NCBI RefSeq assembly: GCF_004349355.1 | Contig: NZ_SMFK01000001.1 | Location: forward strand, 496,001 to 560,000 | Reading direction: 5' to 3' | Length of the DNA stretch: 64,000 nt | Source of the DNA: Flavobacterium cellulosilyticum | Lineage (GTDB): Bacteria > Bacteroidota > Bacteroidia > Flavobacteriales > Flavobacteriaceae | Shown: in pieces, positions 1-9,754 of the stretch | Numbering within the stretch: the first letter of the stretch is position 1 | How the letters are laid out: every line of letters starts with the position of its first letter | Made by a program: the position numbers and the translations under genes | The notes under the pieces: model-generated | Told to the model about the DNA's origin: nothing | What the model saw: the letters and a program-made list of their open reading frames with translations, nothing else | Databases searched by the model: none

Positions 1-2250
1 CTATTTGCCTGCATGCAATCTTCTTTTGCTCAAATGCAACCTTTTAAATTGCAAGAAGTAAAGCTGACAGATGGAGTGTTTAAAAATGCACAAGATGTTG
101 ATCAAAAGTACATTTTGGAACTTAATCCAGATAAATTACTAGCTCCCTACTTGATTGATGCAGGTATACCATTAAAAGCCACACGATATGGTAACTGGGA
201 AAGTTCTGGATTGGATGGTCATATTGCAGGACACTATTTGTCTGCTTTAGCTATGCTATATGCCAGTACTGGAAATACAGAGCTAAAAACACGTTTGGAT
301 TATATGGTTAATGAACTAGCACTTTGCCAAGCTAAAAATGGTAATGGCTATGTAGGAGGTATTCCTGATGGAAAAGTATTTTGGGACCGTATTCACAAAG
401 GAGATATAGACGGAAGTACTTTTGGATTGAATAACACTTGGGTACCAATTTACAATATTCATAAACTTTTTGCAGGCTTACGTGATGCTTATGAAATTAC
501 CGGAAATGAACAAGCTAAAAAGGTTTTAATAGGATTAGGGGATTGGTTTATTGAACTCATAAAACCACTTTCAACCGAACAAATTCAGCAAATTTTGAAT
601 ACAGAACATGGTGGAATAAATGAAACTTTTGCCGATTTATACATTATTACAAAAGAAAAAAAATACCTTGAAGCTGCTCAGAAACTTTCGCATCTTAAAC
701 TTTTGAATCCACTACTTGAAAAAGAAGATAAGCTTACGGGTCTTCATGCCAATACGCAAATACCTAAAGTAATTGGTTATGAAAAAATTGGACATTTGAC
801 AAATAATACCGCTTGGGAGCATGCCGCTGATTATTTTTGGCATAATGTCACCGAAAAGCGTAGTGTAGCATTTGGAGGGAACAGTGTACGGGAACATTTT
901 AATCCAACTAACGATTTCAAACAAATGCTTGAATCGAATCAAGGTCCTGAAACTTGTAATACCTATAATATGCTTCGTTTGACAAAAGCCTTGTTTTTGG
1001 ATAATAATGATGTGAGTTATCTGGATTTTTACGAACGCGCACTATATAACCATATTTTATCTACTGAAGAACCTGAAAAAGGAGGTTTTGTTTACTTTAC
1101 GCCTATACGCCCAAATCATTACAGAGTGTATTCACAACCTGAAACGAGTATGTGGTGTTGTGTGGGATCTGGTTTAGAAAATCACACAAAATATGGCGAA
1201 TTGATTTACAGTCATTCTCAAAATGATGTTTTTGTCAATCTTTTTATCCCTTCTGAATTGAGTTGGAAAGAAAAAGGACTGCAATTAATACAAACAAATA
1301 ATTTTCCAAACGAAAATGCTACTGAATTAGTTTTGAAATTGAAAAAAAGCAAAAATTTTTCATTAAATATTCGTTATCCAAATTGGGCAACAAATGTCAA
1401 AATTTTTGTTAATGGAAAATCTCAAGTATTTACAGGAAATCCATCGCAATATATAAATTTGAACAGAAAATGGAAAAATGGAGATAAAATTTCATTTCAA
1501 TTCAATATGGAAACCAAATTAGAATACCTTCCTGATGGTTCTAATTGGGCTGCTTTTGTACGCGGACCAATTGTTTTGGCAGCCAAAACTTCAACAAATG
1601 ATTTGACAGGACTTTTTGCTGATGATAGTAGAATGGGACATGAAACGAAAGGAAAATTGTACCCGCTTAATGAAGCCTATGCACTGGTAGATGATGCTAA
1701 AAATTATGTTTCAAAATTAGTGTCAATTGACAATATGGACTTCAAGTTGGATTCGTTGACACTTCAACCTTTTTATAAGATTCACGATGCACGTTATCAA
1801 ATGTATTTTCAGACTTTGACCAATAATGAATATATAAACCAAATCGAAAATCAAAAACAGCATGAAGCTGCAATTTTAGCTCTTGAGGCCATCACTGTGG
1901 ATAAAATAAACTGTGGAGAACAACAACCCGAGGTGGATCATCAATACAAAGGCGAGCAAAGTAATTCTGGTTATGATGACGAGAAATTTTGGCGTACAAC
2001 ACGCTCTTATATTTCCTATCAGTTGCAAAACAAAAACAAAGCTGGTAAATACATTGAAATCAATACTTTGAACGATATAAATCCTGAAAATTTTGAGATT
2101 ACAATCAATGGGAATGAAGTCAAAATTAACTCCATAGAAGATAAAACCATCAAAATTCAAATACCAGAGCAAGCAAACTTTCAACTGAAAATTACTGCTA
2201 AAAATAAAATACTGACACCTCGATTTTATCAAATTAGGATTTTAAAATAA
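1..2250 (+). CDS. GH127 beta-L-arabinofuranosidase (5' end outside window)
   Basis: A secreted glycosidase of family GH127 (the former DUF1680), which removes terminal beta-L-arabinofuranose from plant glycans. The frame is open from base 1 and the visible start reads LFAC-MQSSFAQ, the end of a signal peptide, so the true start lies upstream; numbering here counts the ATG at 13 as residue 1. The family's zinc and thiol centre is visible: ETC at residues 313-315 and the vicinal pair WCC at 381-383, where the first Cys of the pair is the expected nucleophile. An all-alpha barrel (about 20-450) is followed by beta-rich domains. It lies 12 nt ahead of the GH43-CBM6 gene on the same strand, so they are probably co-transcribed. 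The family call is firm; arabinoxylan as substrate is inferred from the neighbours. Confidence 0.88.
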   Translation, partial: LFACMQSSFAQMQPFKLQEVKLTDGVFKNAQDVDQKYILELNPDKLLAPYLIDAGIPLKATRYGNWESSGLDGHIAGHYLSALAMLYASTGNTELKTRLDYMVNELALCQAKNGNGYVGGIPDGKVFWDRIHKGDIDGSTFGLNNTWVPIYNIHKLFAGLRDAYEITGNEQAKKVLIGLGDWFIELIKPLSTEQIQQILNTEHGGINETFADLYIITKEKKYLEAAQKLSHLKLLNPLLEKEDKLTGLHANTQIPKVIGYEKIGHLTNNTAWEHAADYFWHNVTEKRSVAFGGNSVREHFNPTNDFKQMLESNQGPETCNTYNMLRLTKALFLDNNDVSYLDFYERALYNHILSTEEPEKGGFVYFTPIRPNHYRVYSQPETSMWCCVGSGLENHTKYGELIYSHSQNDVFVNLFIPSELSWKEKGLQLIQTNNFPNENATELVLKLKKSKNFSLNIRYPNWATNVKIFVNGKSQVFTGNPSQYINLNRKWKNGDKISFQFNMETKLEYLPDGSNWAAFVRGPIVLAAKTSTNDLTGLFADDSRMGHETKGKLYPLNEAYALVDDAKNYVSKLVSIDNMDFKLDSLTLQPFYKIHDARYQMYFQTLTNNEYINQIENQKQHEAAILALEAITVDKINCGEQQPEVDHQYKGEQSNSGYDDEKFWRTTRSYISYQLQNKNKAGKYIEINTLNDINPENFEITINGNEVKINSIEDKTIKIQIPEQANFQLKITAKNKILTPRFYQIRILK

Positions 2251-2262
2251 TCAAACAGACAA

Positions 2263-3615
2263 ATGAAAAAACAAAAATCACGCTGGATAGTATTATCTAT
2301 TTTTATGTATTTTTCTTTTATTGGAATTGCTCAAAATCCAATAATAAGAAATCAATATTCTGCTGATCCATCTGCTAGAGTATTTGGAGACAGAGTTTAT
2401 GTTTATCCTTCTCATGATATATTAGCAACTGATGGAAAAGGCAGGAAGGATTGGTTTTGTATGGAAGATTATCATGTTTTCTCATCTGATAATCTTACCG
2501 ATTGGACAGATCACGGCATGATTGTCACTCAAAACAAAGTACCTTGGGTACGTCCAGAAAGTTATAGTATGTGGGCTCCAGACTGTATAGAACGAAACGG
2601 AAAATATTATTTTTATTTCCCATCTACACCAAATGATAATGTTGGTAATGGTAAAGGATTTAACATAGGTGTAGCAGTTGCAGATAAACCAATTGGGCCT
2701 TTTATTCCTCAAGACAATCCTATAAAAGGAGTGCAAGGTATTGATCCTAATGTTTTTATTGATAAAGACGGTCAAGCTTATTTGTATTGGTCTTCTGGAA
2801 ATATTTATGGCGCAAAACTAAAAGAGAATATGACTGAGCTAGATTCTGAAGTTAAGACTTTAGGCGATTTACCTTCTAAAGGATTAAAAGAAGGACCCTA
2901 TGTGTTTGAACGAAAAGGGATTTATTACATGACATATCCACATGTTGAAGATAAAATTGAGCGATTAGAATATGCAATTAGTGATAATCCATTAGGTCCT
3001 TTTAAAGTTATGGGAGCAATTATGGATGAATCACCAACGGGTTGCTGGACAAATCACCACTCGATTATAGAATTCAAAAATCAATGGTATTTGTTTTACC
3101 ATCACAATGACTATTCTCCAACATTTGATAAAGCCAGATCGGTTAGAGCGGATAGTTTGTCGTTTAATTTAAACGGTACTATTAAAAAAGTGATTCCAAC
3201 TTTAAGAGGTATAGGCATTACCAAAGCTGTTAGTGAAATTCAAATTGATAGATACTCAAAAATCAGTGAAAAAGGAATTTCAATAGATTTTATTGATCCT
3301 CTTGATAATTTTAAAGGTTGGAAAACACAATTTAGTACTTCAAATGCATGGGTTGAATACGATTCTGTTGATTTTGGTGAAAATTCTTTAAAATCTGTAC
3401 TTATAAAAGCAAAGTCCAACACGGGTGGTAGTATAGAGGTAAGGAATAATGGTAAAGATGGAGTTTTAATAGCTGAAGTTAAAATACCTAAAAGTACTCA
3501 TTGGCAAACCATAACAGTTCCTGTAAAAAAGTTTACAACTGGAATTCAAAACTTGTATGTTGTTTTAATGGATAATAAAAAACAAGTTGAGATTGATTGG
3601 ATAAGTTTTAAATAA
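2263..3615 (+). CDS. GH43 arabinofuranosidase/xylosidase with C-terminal CBM6
   Basis: A secreted glycosidase expected to release arabinose or xylose from arabinoxylan chains. Residues 1-23 form a signal peptide ending at IGIA-Q. The GH43 five-bladed propeller covers about 27-330, and its three acidic residues can be placed: general base D35 (SADPS), pKa modulator D161 (GIDPN) and general acid E210 (KEGPY). Residues about 340-450 form a beta-sandwich ending in VEIDWISFK, typical of CBM6, which binds xylan. The ATG at 2263 follows an A-rich leader. It is the second gene of the GH127 unit and is followed by a 985-nt gap. The exact specificity (arabinofuranosidase against beta-xylosidase) cannot be read from sequence. 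Confidence 0.88.
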   Translation: MKKQKSRWIVLSIFMYFSFIGIAQNPIIRNQYSADPSARVFGDRVYVYPSHDILATDGKGRKDWFCMEDYHVFSSDNLTDWTDHGMIVTQNKVPWVRPESYSMWAPDCIERNGKYYFYFPSTPNDNVGNGKGFNIGVAVADKPIGPFIPQDNPIKGVQGIDPNVFIDKDGQAYLYWSSGNIYGAKLKENMTELDSEVKTLGDLPSKGLKEGPYVFERKGIYYMTYPHVEDKIERLEYAISDNPLGPFKVMGAIMDESPTGCWTNHHSIIEFKNQWYLFYHHNDYSPTFDKARSVRADSLSFNLNGTIKKVIPTLRGIGITKAVSEIQIDRYSKISEKGISIDFIDPLDNFKGWKTQFSTSNAWVEYDSVDFGENSLKSVLIKAKSNTGGSIEVRNNGKDGVLIAEVKIPKSTHWQTITVPVKKFTTGIQNLYVVLMDNKKQVEIDWISFK

Positions 3616-4049
3616 GGCTGTGTTTAAATGGAATACACCATAATTAAAACCTCATATAAGATTACTTTCTTCGATTATTTTCACTGTTTAAATCATTTTT
3701 TAAAAAACAAATTAAAATATTTTAAACAACACAATAAATTTTTTAAATGCGAATTTAATAATTTTCATATTAATTTCTGAAAATATAATTGTTATTAAAC
3801 TAGTCTTTTTTTTTACGTTTTTTACTGTCTAAATTTATTGAAACTGAATTTTTTTCAACATAATGTGTAAAAAGAACACTTATAATGTTTTTTTAAGATT
3901 ATTTTAGGATTATTTTATTAGAGTAACCATTGTTGATATTTTTGTTTAAAAACCACTTTATTAAATAATTCTCAGTATTTCACTTGTTTTTTTATTTTAT
4001 GTAAATTTTAATTTTAATTTTTTTGTTTTATTCTTTAAATAAATATTAC

Positions 4050-4061
4050 ACAATCGGTTGT
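4050..4061. promoter_or_regulatory. LacI-type operator O1 of xusA
   Basis: The near-palindrome ACAATCGGTTGT with a central CG, as expected for LacI-family operators. Its right half supplies the TTG of the -33 element of the xusA promoter, so a bound repressor would block polymerase. The same core recurs at 4171, 20940, 33209, 33366 and 38973, and in a variant form at 21046. Confidence 0.6.
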
Positions 4062-4087
4062 TTTTTTATTTTATTATTTTATATTTG
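4058..4087 (+). promoter_or_regulatory. predicted promoter of the xus operon
   Basis: TTG at 4058-4060, a 19-nt spacer, then TATATTTG at 4080-4087. This is an exact match to the -33/-7 pattern used by the Bacteroidetes primary sigma factor. The transcript would start near 4094. A second promoter closer to xusA was not seen. Confidence 0.6.
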
Positions 4088-4170
4088 TCTAATAGAAATT
4101 CACAATAGTTTGTTAATTTAATTCTAGAAACAGATTGAGATATTATTTTATCTCTTTATTATATTTTAAC

Positions 4171-4182
4171 ACAACCGATTGT
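4171..4182. promoter_or_regulatory. LacI-type operator O2 of xusA (inverted)
   Basis: ACAACCGATTGT, the exact reverse complement of the O1 site, 121 bp downstream of it and about 80 nt after the predicted transcription start. It could act as a roadblock site or as a partner of O1. Confidence 0.55.
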
Positions 4183-4370
4183 TATTCACTGTTTTTACTA
4201 AATTGAAATCTATTATAGTATGTTATAAACTGTTGTTATTTAAATTGATTTTTTACGATTTCTAAATGAAATTTACATTCATCAAAAATACTAGTATATT
4301 AAAAATATTATTAACTAAACCACAATAACCAAAAAGCCTATGAGATAATTATTATTTAAATAAAATCACC

Positions 4371-4520
4371 TTTTAGATGTACTAAATTAATGTTTTTGTA
4401 TTTTTTTTACTAAAAATTAGTATAGGATCTAAATTAGTAACAGGTGTTTTTTATATCAACGAAATCATATTTTTCATTTTATTAAGATTTTAAGTTAGGA
4501 AAATTTTATACATCTAAAAT
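4371..4520. repeat. 11-bp inverted repeat in the xusA leader
   Basis: TTTTAGATGTA at 4371-4381 is exactly complementary to TACATCTAAAA at 4510-4520, with 128 nt between. If the leader RNA is made, the arms could pair close to the xusA start. In such AT-rich DNA a chance match is possible. Confidence 0.3.
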
Positions 4521-4600
4521 TGATTTAATAAAGTGTAAAGTATTTGATATAAAAGTTAAGTGTTAATTTTTAATAAATTTAAAAATGTCAAAATATTAAT

Positions 4601-7600
4601 ATGAAAATACAATTAATAAAAATTCCACGTAAAGGTAAATTCGTGGTAATAGGAGTTTTGTTTCAGTTTATGTTTTCGAATGCAGTGTTAGCTAATGAAG
4701 GTCATAAGACTTTATCTTTATTAGTAGAAAAAAAGGTTCAAACTACACAACAACTAATAGTTACAGGCACAATTATTTCTGCTGAGGATAAGTTGCCAGT
4801 TCCAGGTGTTACAATAGTAGTTAAGGGTAACTCTACATTAGGGGTTATTTCTGATATTGATGGAAAATATAAAATTATTTTACCTAATTCAGTTGCCGTG
4901 TTAGTTTTTAGTAGCATTGGTTTCAATACTATTGAGAAAAAGATAAATGGACAATCGGAAATTAATGTTGTCATGACTCTAAATAAAACCACATTAGAAG
5001 AGGTTGTTATTGTAGGGTACGGAAAGCAAAAAAAGGCGAGTGTTGTTGCTGCAATTTCTCAGATTTCTGGATCAACATTAGAACGAGCAGGTGGAGTTCA
5101 AAGTATTGGAGCGGCTTTAACAGGTAATGCACCTGGATTAATTACTAGTGCAAGTACTGGTATGCCAGGTGAGGAAGATCCTCGTATAGTAATTCGTGGA
5201 ACTAGTACTTGGAATGGTTCGTCTCCTCTTATATTGGTCGATGGAATTGAGCGTCCAATGAGTAGTGTTGATATTGGTTCTGTAGAGTCGGTTTCTATTC
5301 TAAAAGATGCTTCTGCAACTGCAGTATATGGTGTTAGAGGAGCAAACGGTGTAATTCTTATCACTACTAAACGTGGAAGTGTAGGGAAAGCATTGATTAG
5401 AGCTAGAGTTAATACAACTATGAAAGTTCCTTCGCAATTGCCTAACAAATACGATTCTTACGATGCTTTAACTGTTAAAAATCAAGCCATTGAAAATGAG
5501 TTAGCATTATCACCATCTTCTTGGAATGACTATCTTCCACAAGCAATAATTGATAAATATAGATTTCCTGCTAATCAAGGAGAAAGAGAACGCTATCCAA
5601 ACGTGAATTGGGATGATACTTTATTTAAAGATTATACGATGTCTTATAATGCGAGTTTGAATGTAAGCGGTGGTACTGAATTTGTTAAGTATTTTACTAG
5701 CGCAGATTTTTTAAGTGAAGGTGATCTTTTTAGAAAATACAGTAATGATAGAGGATATGATCCAGGTTATGGATTTAACCGATTAAATGTTAGAACAAAT
5801 TTAGATTTTAAAATTACTCCGACCACAACCTTTGTAGTAAACCTTTCAGGTTCACATGCGGTTAAGAAAAGTCCTTGGGGAGCTTCCGGAGGTGAATATA
5901 CAATGTGGGATGCAGCTTATTCTACAGCTCCTGATGTGTTTTTACCTTATTATGAGTCAGATGGTTCTTGGGGTTATTATGCTCCAAATCCTGGTAAAGC
6001 ATCAAATTCAGTTCGTAATTTAGCTATTAGCGGTATCCAATATAAAACCACTACACGTCTTACTACTGATTTTGCAATAGATCAAAAACTAGATATGTTA
6101 GTAAGAGGTTTAAATTTTAAAGGGACAATAGCTTTAGATAACACTTTTGTAGAAGGTGATCGAGGGGTTAATGATTTGTACAATGATACCCAGCAGAAAT
6201 ATATTGATCCAGTTTCAGGAATGGCTACTTATACACAGAACTACGATACAACCAATAGGTTTGATTTTCAAGAAGGTGTAAAATGGTCTCCTAGTGCCGG
6301 TACAGTTCAGAATTGGGGAACACAGAGAAGGCTTTTTTATCAAGGACAATTGAATTATAGTCTAAATATACAGTCTGATCATGATATTACGGCAATGGGA
6401 CTTTTTAATCGTAATGAAAATGCAACTGGAAGCGAGATTCCTCATTATAGAGAAGACTGGGTTTTCCGTACTACTTATGGTTACAAAGGGAAATATTTTG
6501 CTGAATACAATGGAGCATACAATGGTTCCGAACAATTTAGTAAAAAAAATCGTTTTGCTTTCTTTTCTTCTGGAGGAATTGGTTGGATAGTATCTAAAGA
6601 AGGTTTTATGAAAAAAACAGAATCTTTCTTAGACCTACTTAAAGTGAGATTAAATTATGGAGAAATAGGTGATGATAATATTGGTGGTAGATTTGGTTAT
6701 TTGACGCAATGGTCTTATGGAGGACAATCTCAATTAGGAACAAGTGGTGAAGGAGGAGAGGCCAGTCCTTACACATGGTATAAACAGAGTTCTTTAGGGA
6801 ATGAATCTGTCTCTTGGGAAACGGCAAAAAAATCGAATTTAGGTATTGATTATGGATTCTTTAAAGGCTTAATAAAAGGCTCAGTTGATTTCTTTAAAGA
6901 AGATCGTTCAAATGTGTTTTTATCAGGTGGTGGTAGAGCAATTCCATCCTATTTTGGAGCCTCAGCTCCCCCAGCAAATTTAGGGAGAGTGAAAAACGAA
7001 GGTTATGAATTTGAGATTAAATTAAATCACACCTTTGCTAATGGTTTGAATTTGTGGGCTGATATGAATGTGTCCCATTCAAAAAACAAAATTATAAATG
7101 CAGATAACCCTGAATTATTGTCAGATTATCAAAAGTCTGAGGGTAAAGCCATCGGTCAAGCTTATTCCTATGTAGCACAAGGTTATTATAATACTTGGGA
7201 TCAATTGTATGCAAGTACCATTCAAGATACAAATGATAATCAAAAATTACCAGGTAGTTACAATATTCTAGATTATAATGCAGATGGTGTAATTAATTCT
7301 TATGACAATATACCTTATGGATTTACTGGTACTCCTCAAAATACGGCTAGTACTACCCTTGGTTTTAACTGGAAAAAGTTTAGTGCATTTGTTCAGCTTT
7401 ATGGAGTTAATAATGTTACACGACAAGTAGTACTTGGAAGTTTAACTTCGCAAAATCACGTAGTATATAATAATGGTTCATATTGGTCTAAAGAAGATAC
7501 TAATGCTGATTCACCAATGCCTCGTTGGCTTTCTACTCCAAGTGGTTATAACGATGCTCAGCGTTATATGTATGATGGTTCATATTTCCGTTTAAAAAAT

Positions 7601-7813
7601 GCTGAAATAGCTTATACTTTTGATTCAAGTACTTCATTTGTAAAATCGATAGGTATTCAAAATATAAGAGTATTTCTAAATGGTGATAATCTTTATTTCT
7701 GGTCCAAAATGCCTGACGATAGAGAGAGTAATTATGCTGGAACTGGTTGGGCATCTCAAGGAGCCTATCCAACAGTTAAACGTTTTAATCTAGGAGCTAA
7801 TATTATTTTTTAA
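4601..7813 (+). CDS. xusA: SusC-like TonB-dependent xylo-oligosaccharide transporter XusA
   Basis: An outer-membrane channel that works with its SusD lid (next gene) to import large xylan fragments using TonB energy. Residues 1-32 form a signal peptide; about 51-127 a carboxypeptidase-regulatory-like beta-sandwich; EEVVIVGYG (133-141) is the usual TonB-box-like segment; about 145-257 the plug, with the canonical GxAPG...RIVIRG and ILVDG blocks; the remaining 800 residues form the beta-barrel, ending in an aromatic-rich strand with Phe last. The length of 1070 aa is normal. It is the first gene of the tandem SusC-SusD-SusC-SusD-SusE-like-GH10 arrangement known as xusA-E/xyn10C from Prevotella bryantii and Bacteroides ovatus, on which the symbol rests. 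Two LacI-type operators lie in its leader. Confidence 0.9.
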   Translation: MKIQLIKIPRKGKFVVIGVLFQFMFSNAVLANEGHKTLSLLVEKKVQTTQQLIVTGTIISAEDKLPVPGVTIVVKGNSTLGVISDIDGKYKIILPNSVAVLVFSSIGFNTIEKKINGQSEINVVMTLNKTTLEEVVIVGYGKQKKASVVAAISQISGSTLERAGGVQSIGAALTGNAPGLITSASTGMPGEEDPRIVIRGTSTWNGSSPLILVDGIERPMSSVDIGSVESVSILKDASATAVYGVRGANGVILITTKRGSVGKALIRARVNTTMKVPSQLPNKYDSYDALTVKNQAIENELALSPSSWNDYLPQAIIDKYRFPANQGERERYPNVNWDDTLFKDYTMSYNASLNVSGGTEFVKYFTSADFLSEGDLFRKYSNDRGYDPGYGFNRLNVRTNLDFKITPTTTFVVNLSGSHAVKKSPWGASGGEYTMWDAAYSTAPDVFLPYYESDGSWGYYAPNPGKASNSVRNLAISGIQYKTTTRLTTDFAIDQKLDMLVRGLNFKGTIALDNTFVEGDRGVNDLYNDTQQKYIDPVSGMATYTQNYDTTNRFDFQEGVKWSPSAGTVQNWGTQRRLFYQGQLNYSLNIQSDHDITAMGLFNRNENATGSEIPHYREDWVFRTTYGYKGKYFAEYNGAYNGSEQFSKKNRFAFFSSGGIGWIVSKEGFMKKTESFLDLLKVRLNYGEIGDDNIGGRFGYLTQWSYGGQSQLGTSGEGGEASPYTWYKQSSLGNESVSWETAKKSNLGIDYGFFKGLIKGSVDFFKEDRSNVFLSGGGRAIPSYFGASAPPANLGRVKNEGYEFEIKLNHTFANGLNLWADMNVSHSKNKIINADNPELLSDYQKSEGKAIGQAYSYVAQGYYNTWDQLYASTIQDTNDNQKLPGSYNILDYNADGVINSYDNIPYGFTGTPQNTASTTLGFNWKKFSAFVQLYGVNNVTRQVVLGSLTSQNHVVYNNGSYWSKEDTNADSPMPRWLSTPSGYNDAQRYMYDGSYFRLKNAEIAYTFDSSTSFVKSIGIQNIRVFLNGDNLYFWSKMPDDRESNYAGTGWASQGAYPTVKRFNLGANIIF

Positions 7814-7823
7814 ATTATAGATT

Positions 7824-9710
7824 ATGAAAAATTATTTCAAAACAATAGTAAAATATAGCCTTTTAGTTGGCTTGGTCGCCTTTCCGATATCTTGTGAACA
7901 ATATCTTGATGTATCTCCTAATACTTTGATTTCAGATACTGAAGCATTTGAGGATTTTACTAAATTTCAAGGTTTTACTGAAGAACTATATCAATGTATT
8001 CCAGATTTTACCAATGGATATTGGACAAATTCATGGAATTGGGGAGAAGATGAAATTCAATCTTCAGCTCGTGATTTCCATTTTGTATGTAAAATCGACA
8101 ATGGAAATTTATGGGGTTGGCAATCGCAACAGGATGGTTGGCAAGCAGGTTGGATGAATCGTAACAATGTTTCAACAGACAACGACCGTTTTCATAAAGA
8201 TTTATGGACATTAGGTTGGGCTGGTATTCGTAAAGCAAATATAGGTTTAGCCAATATTGATAAATTGAATGCAACTCAGGAAGAAAAAGATTTAATAAAA
8301 GGGCAACTTTTGTTTTTTAGAGGATGGTTTCACTTCCAGTTTATTCAATATTTTGGAGGGCTGCCATATATTGATACTGTACTTCCTAGCGATCAGCCTT
8401 TGAGATTACCAAGACTTAGTTATGCCGAATGTGCAAATAAAGCAGGGGCAGATTTTAGAGCAGCAGCAGATTTATTACCAGTTGATTGGGATAATACCAC
8501 TGTTGGTAAAAGAACCCTAGGAAAAAATGCTTTGCGTATCAACAAAATTATGGCCTTAGGTTACTTAGGTAAAAATTATCTTTGGGCAGCAAGTCCGTTG
8601 ATGAACAAAGAATCAACAGGAAGCGCAACTTATAATATAGAATTCTGTAAAAAAGCAGCTAAAGCTTTTGGTGAATTATTAACTAATACGGAGAAGAGTG
8701 ATTCTAAATACTCATTATTGCCATTCACTAATTACAGTGATAACTTTTATACCACTGGTAAAAACTGGGCAATTCCTGGAGGAGCTGAAGCTATTTTTAG
8801 AGGACCTTATTGGGGAGCTAATGGTTCTAACTGGGGTACAAGTAAGCAATACCAACCATCACCTATACTAGCAGATGGAGATGTGAAATTCTTGCCTACT
8901 GCAAACTATGTTGATAATTATGGTATGGCAAACGGTCTTCCAATAACAAGTATTACTCAAGCTGATGCAGAGTCAGGTTATGACCCAACTCATCCTTGGC
9001 AAGGTCGTGATCCTCGTTTTTATAACGATATTGTTTATGATGGTGTAAAATGTGTTAAAGGAACATTGCCTGCAGCTTCTGAATCAGATCGTTATGCTAA
9101 ATTGTTTACGGGAGGTAGTTATCGTAATATAAGTACTGGAAGTAGAACAGGTTATTTACTTTATAAATTTATTCCAATTACTGCTAATAAATACGATGGA
9201 GGTTATGACTGGGGTAATAATTTAAATATCCATATTCCATGGATGCGTTTATCAGATATTTACTTGATGTATGCCGAATCAGCCGCTATAGGTTATAATT
9301 CTCCAACTGCGAAAGATGAAGCGTATAATAAGACTGCTGTAGATGCTATCAATATTGTTAGAGATAGAGCAGGTGTAGGTCATGTTGCGAACAAGTTCTT
9401 AGCTTCTGTTGATCCTTTTATGAATGAAGTAAGACGAGAGAGAGCAGTTGAATTAGCTTTTGAAGGTCACCGCTTTAATGATCTACGTCGATGGATGCTA
9501 TTTATAAAAAGTCCATATACTTTAAAGAAATCAATTGAATTTGATAGAGATCCAAGTTTTAGTACCGCAAATCCTAAAACAAATAAAGTGCTTAATATTC
9601 GCGAAACTGTTATTCTAGAAAGAAATTTAAGTGACAAGCATTATTGGTTACCATTGAAAAATGCAGATGTAAATATGTATTTGGAGTTTGCTCAAAATCC
9701 AGGATGGTAA
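7824..9710 (+). CDS. xusB: SusD/RagB-like xylan-binding lipoprotein XusB
   Basis: The surface lid of the XusA transporter, binding xylan chains and handing them to the channel. The leader ends in the lipobox FPIS-C24 followed by EQ, an acid residue as in Bacteroidetes surface-export signals. The body shows the SusD fold: alpha-helical repeats around RKANIGLANIDKLN and LLFFRGWFHFQ, and the C-terminal RERAVELAFEGHRFNDLRRW block present in nearly all SusD proteins. The final residues NPGW are also typical. It begins 10 nt after xusA, so the two are co-translated or at least co-transcribed. The length of 628 aa is a little above the family average. Confidence 0.9.
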   Translation: MKNYFKTIVKYSLLVGLVAFPISCEQYLDVSPNTLISDTEAFEDFTKFQGFTEELYQCIPDFTNGYWTNSWNWGEDEIQSSARDFHFVCKIDNGNLWGWQSQQDGWQAGWMNRNNVSTDNDRFHKDLWTLGWAGIRKANIGLANIDKLNATQEEKDLIKGQLLFFRGWFHFQFIQYFGGLPYIDTVLPSDQPLRLPRLSYAECANKAGADFRAAADLLPVDWDNTTVGKRTLGKNALRINKIMALGYLGKNYLWAASPLMNKESTGSATYNIEFCKKAAKAFGELLTNTEKSDSKYSLLPFTNYSDNFYTTGKNWAIPGGAEAIFRGPYWGANGSNWGTSKQYQPSPILADGDVKFLPTANYVDNYGMANGLPITSITQADAESGYDPTHPWQGRDPRFYNDIVYDGVKCVKGTLPAASESDRYAKLFTGGSYRNISTGSRTGYLLYKFIPITANKYDGGYDWGNNLNIHIPWMRLSDIYLMYAESAAIGYNSPTAKDEAYNKTAVDAINIVRDRAGVGHVANKFLASVDPFMNEVRRERAVELAFEGHRFNDLRRWMLFIKSPYTLKKSIEFDRDPSFSTANPKTNKVLNIRETVILERNLSDKHYWLPLKNADVNMYLEFAQNPGW

Positions 9711-9754
9711 TTATTAAGATTATTTTAAAAATTATAAAAACAAATTAGAAAATA

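Larger units (their letters stand above)
3616..4600. other. long AT-rich intergenic leader of the xus operon
   Basis: 985 nt without any credible gene on either strand. It contains two LacI-type operators, one well-formed Bacteroidetes promoter and an 11-bp inverted repeat, listed separately. From the predicted start site near 4094 to the xusA ATG the transcript would have an untranslated leader of about 500 nt. Nothing else was recognised in it. Confidence 0.6.

Noticed and set aside
4738-5448. Minus-strand open frames of 84 and 116 aa under xusA
   Set aside because: They mirror the codon pattern of the plus-strand receptor gene and have no leader, motif or promoter of their own.
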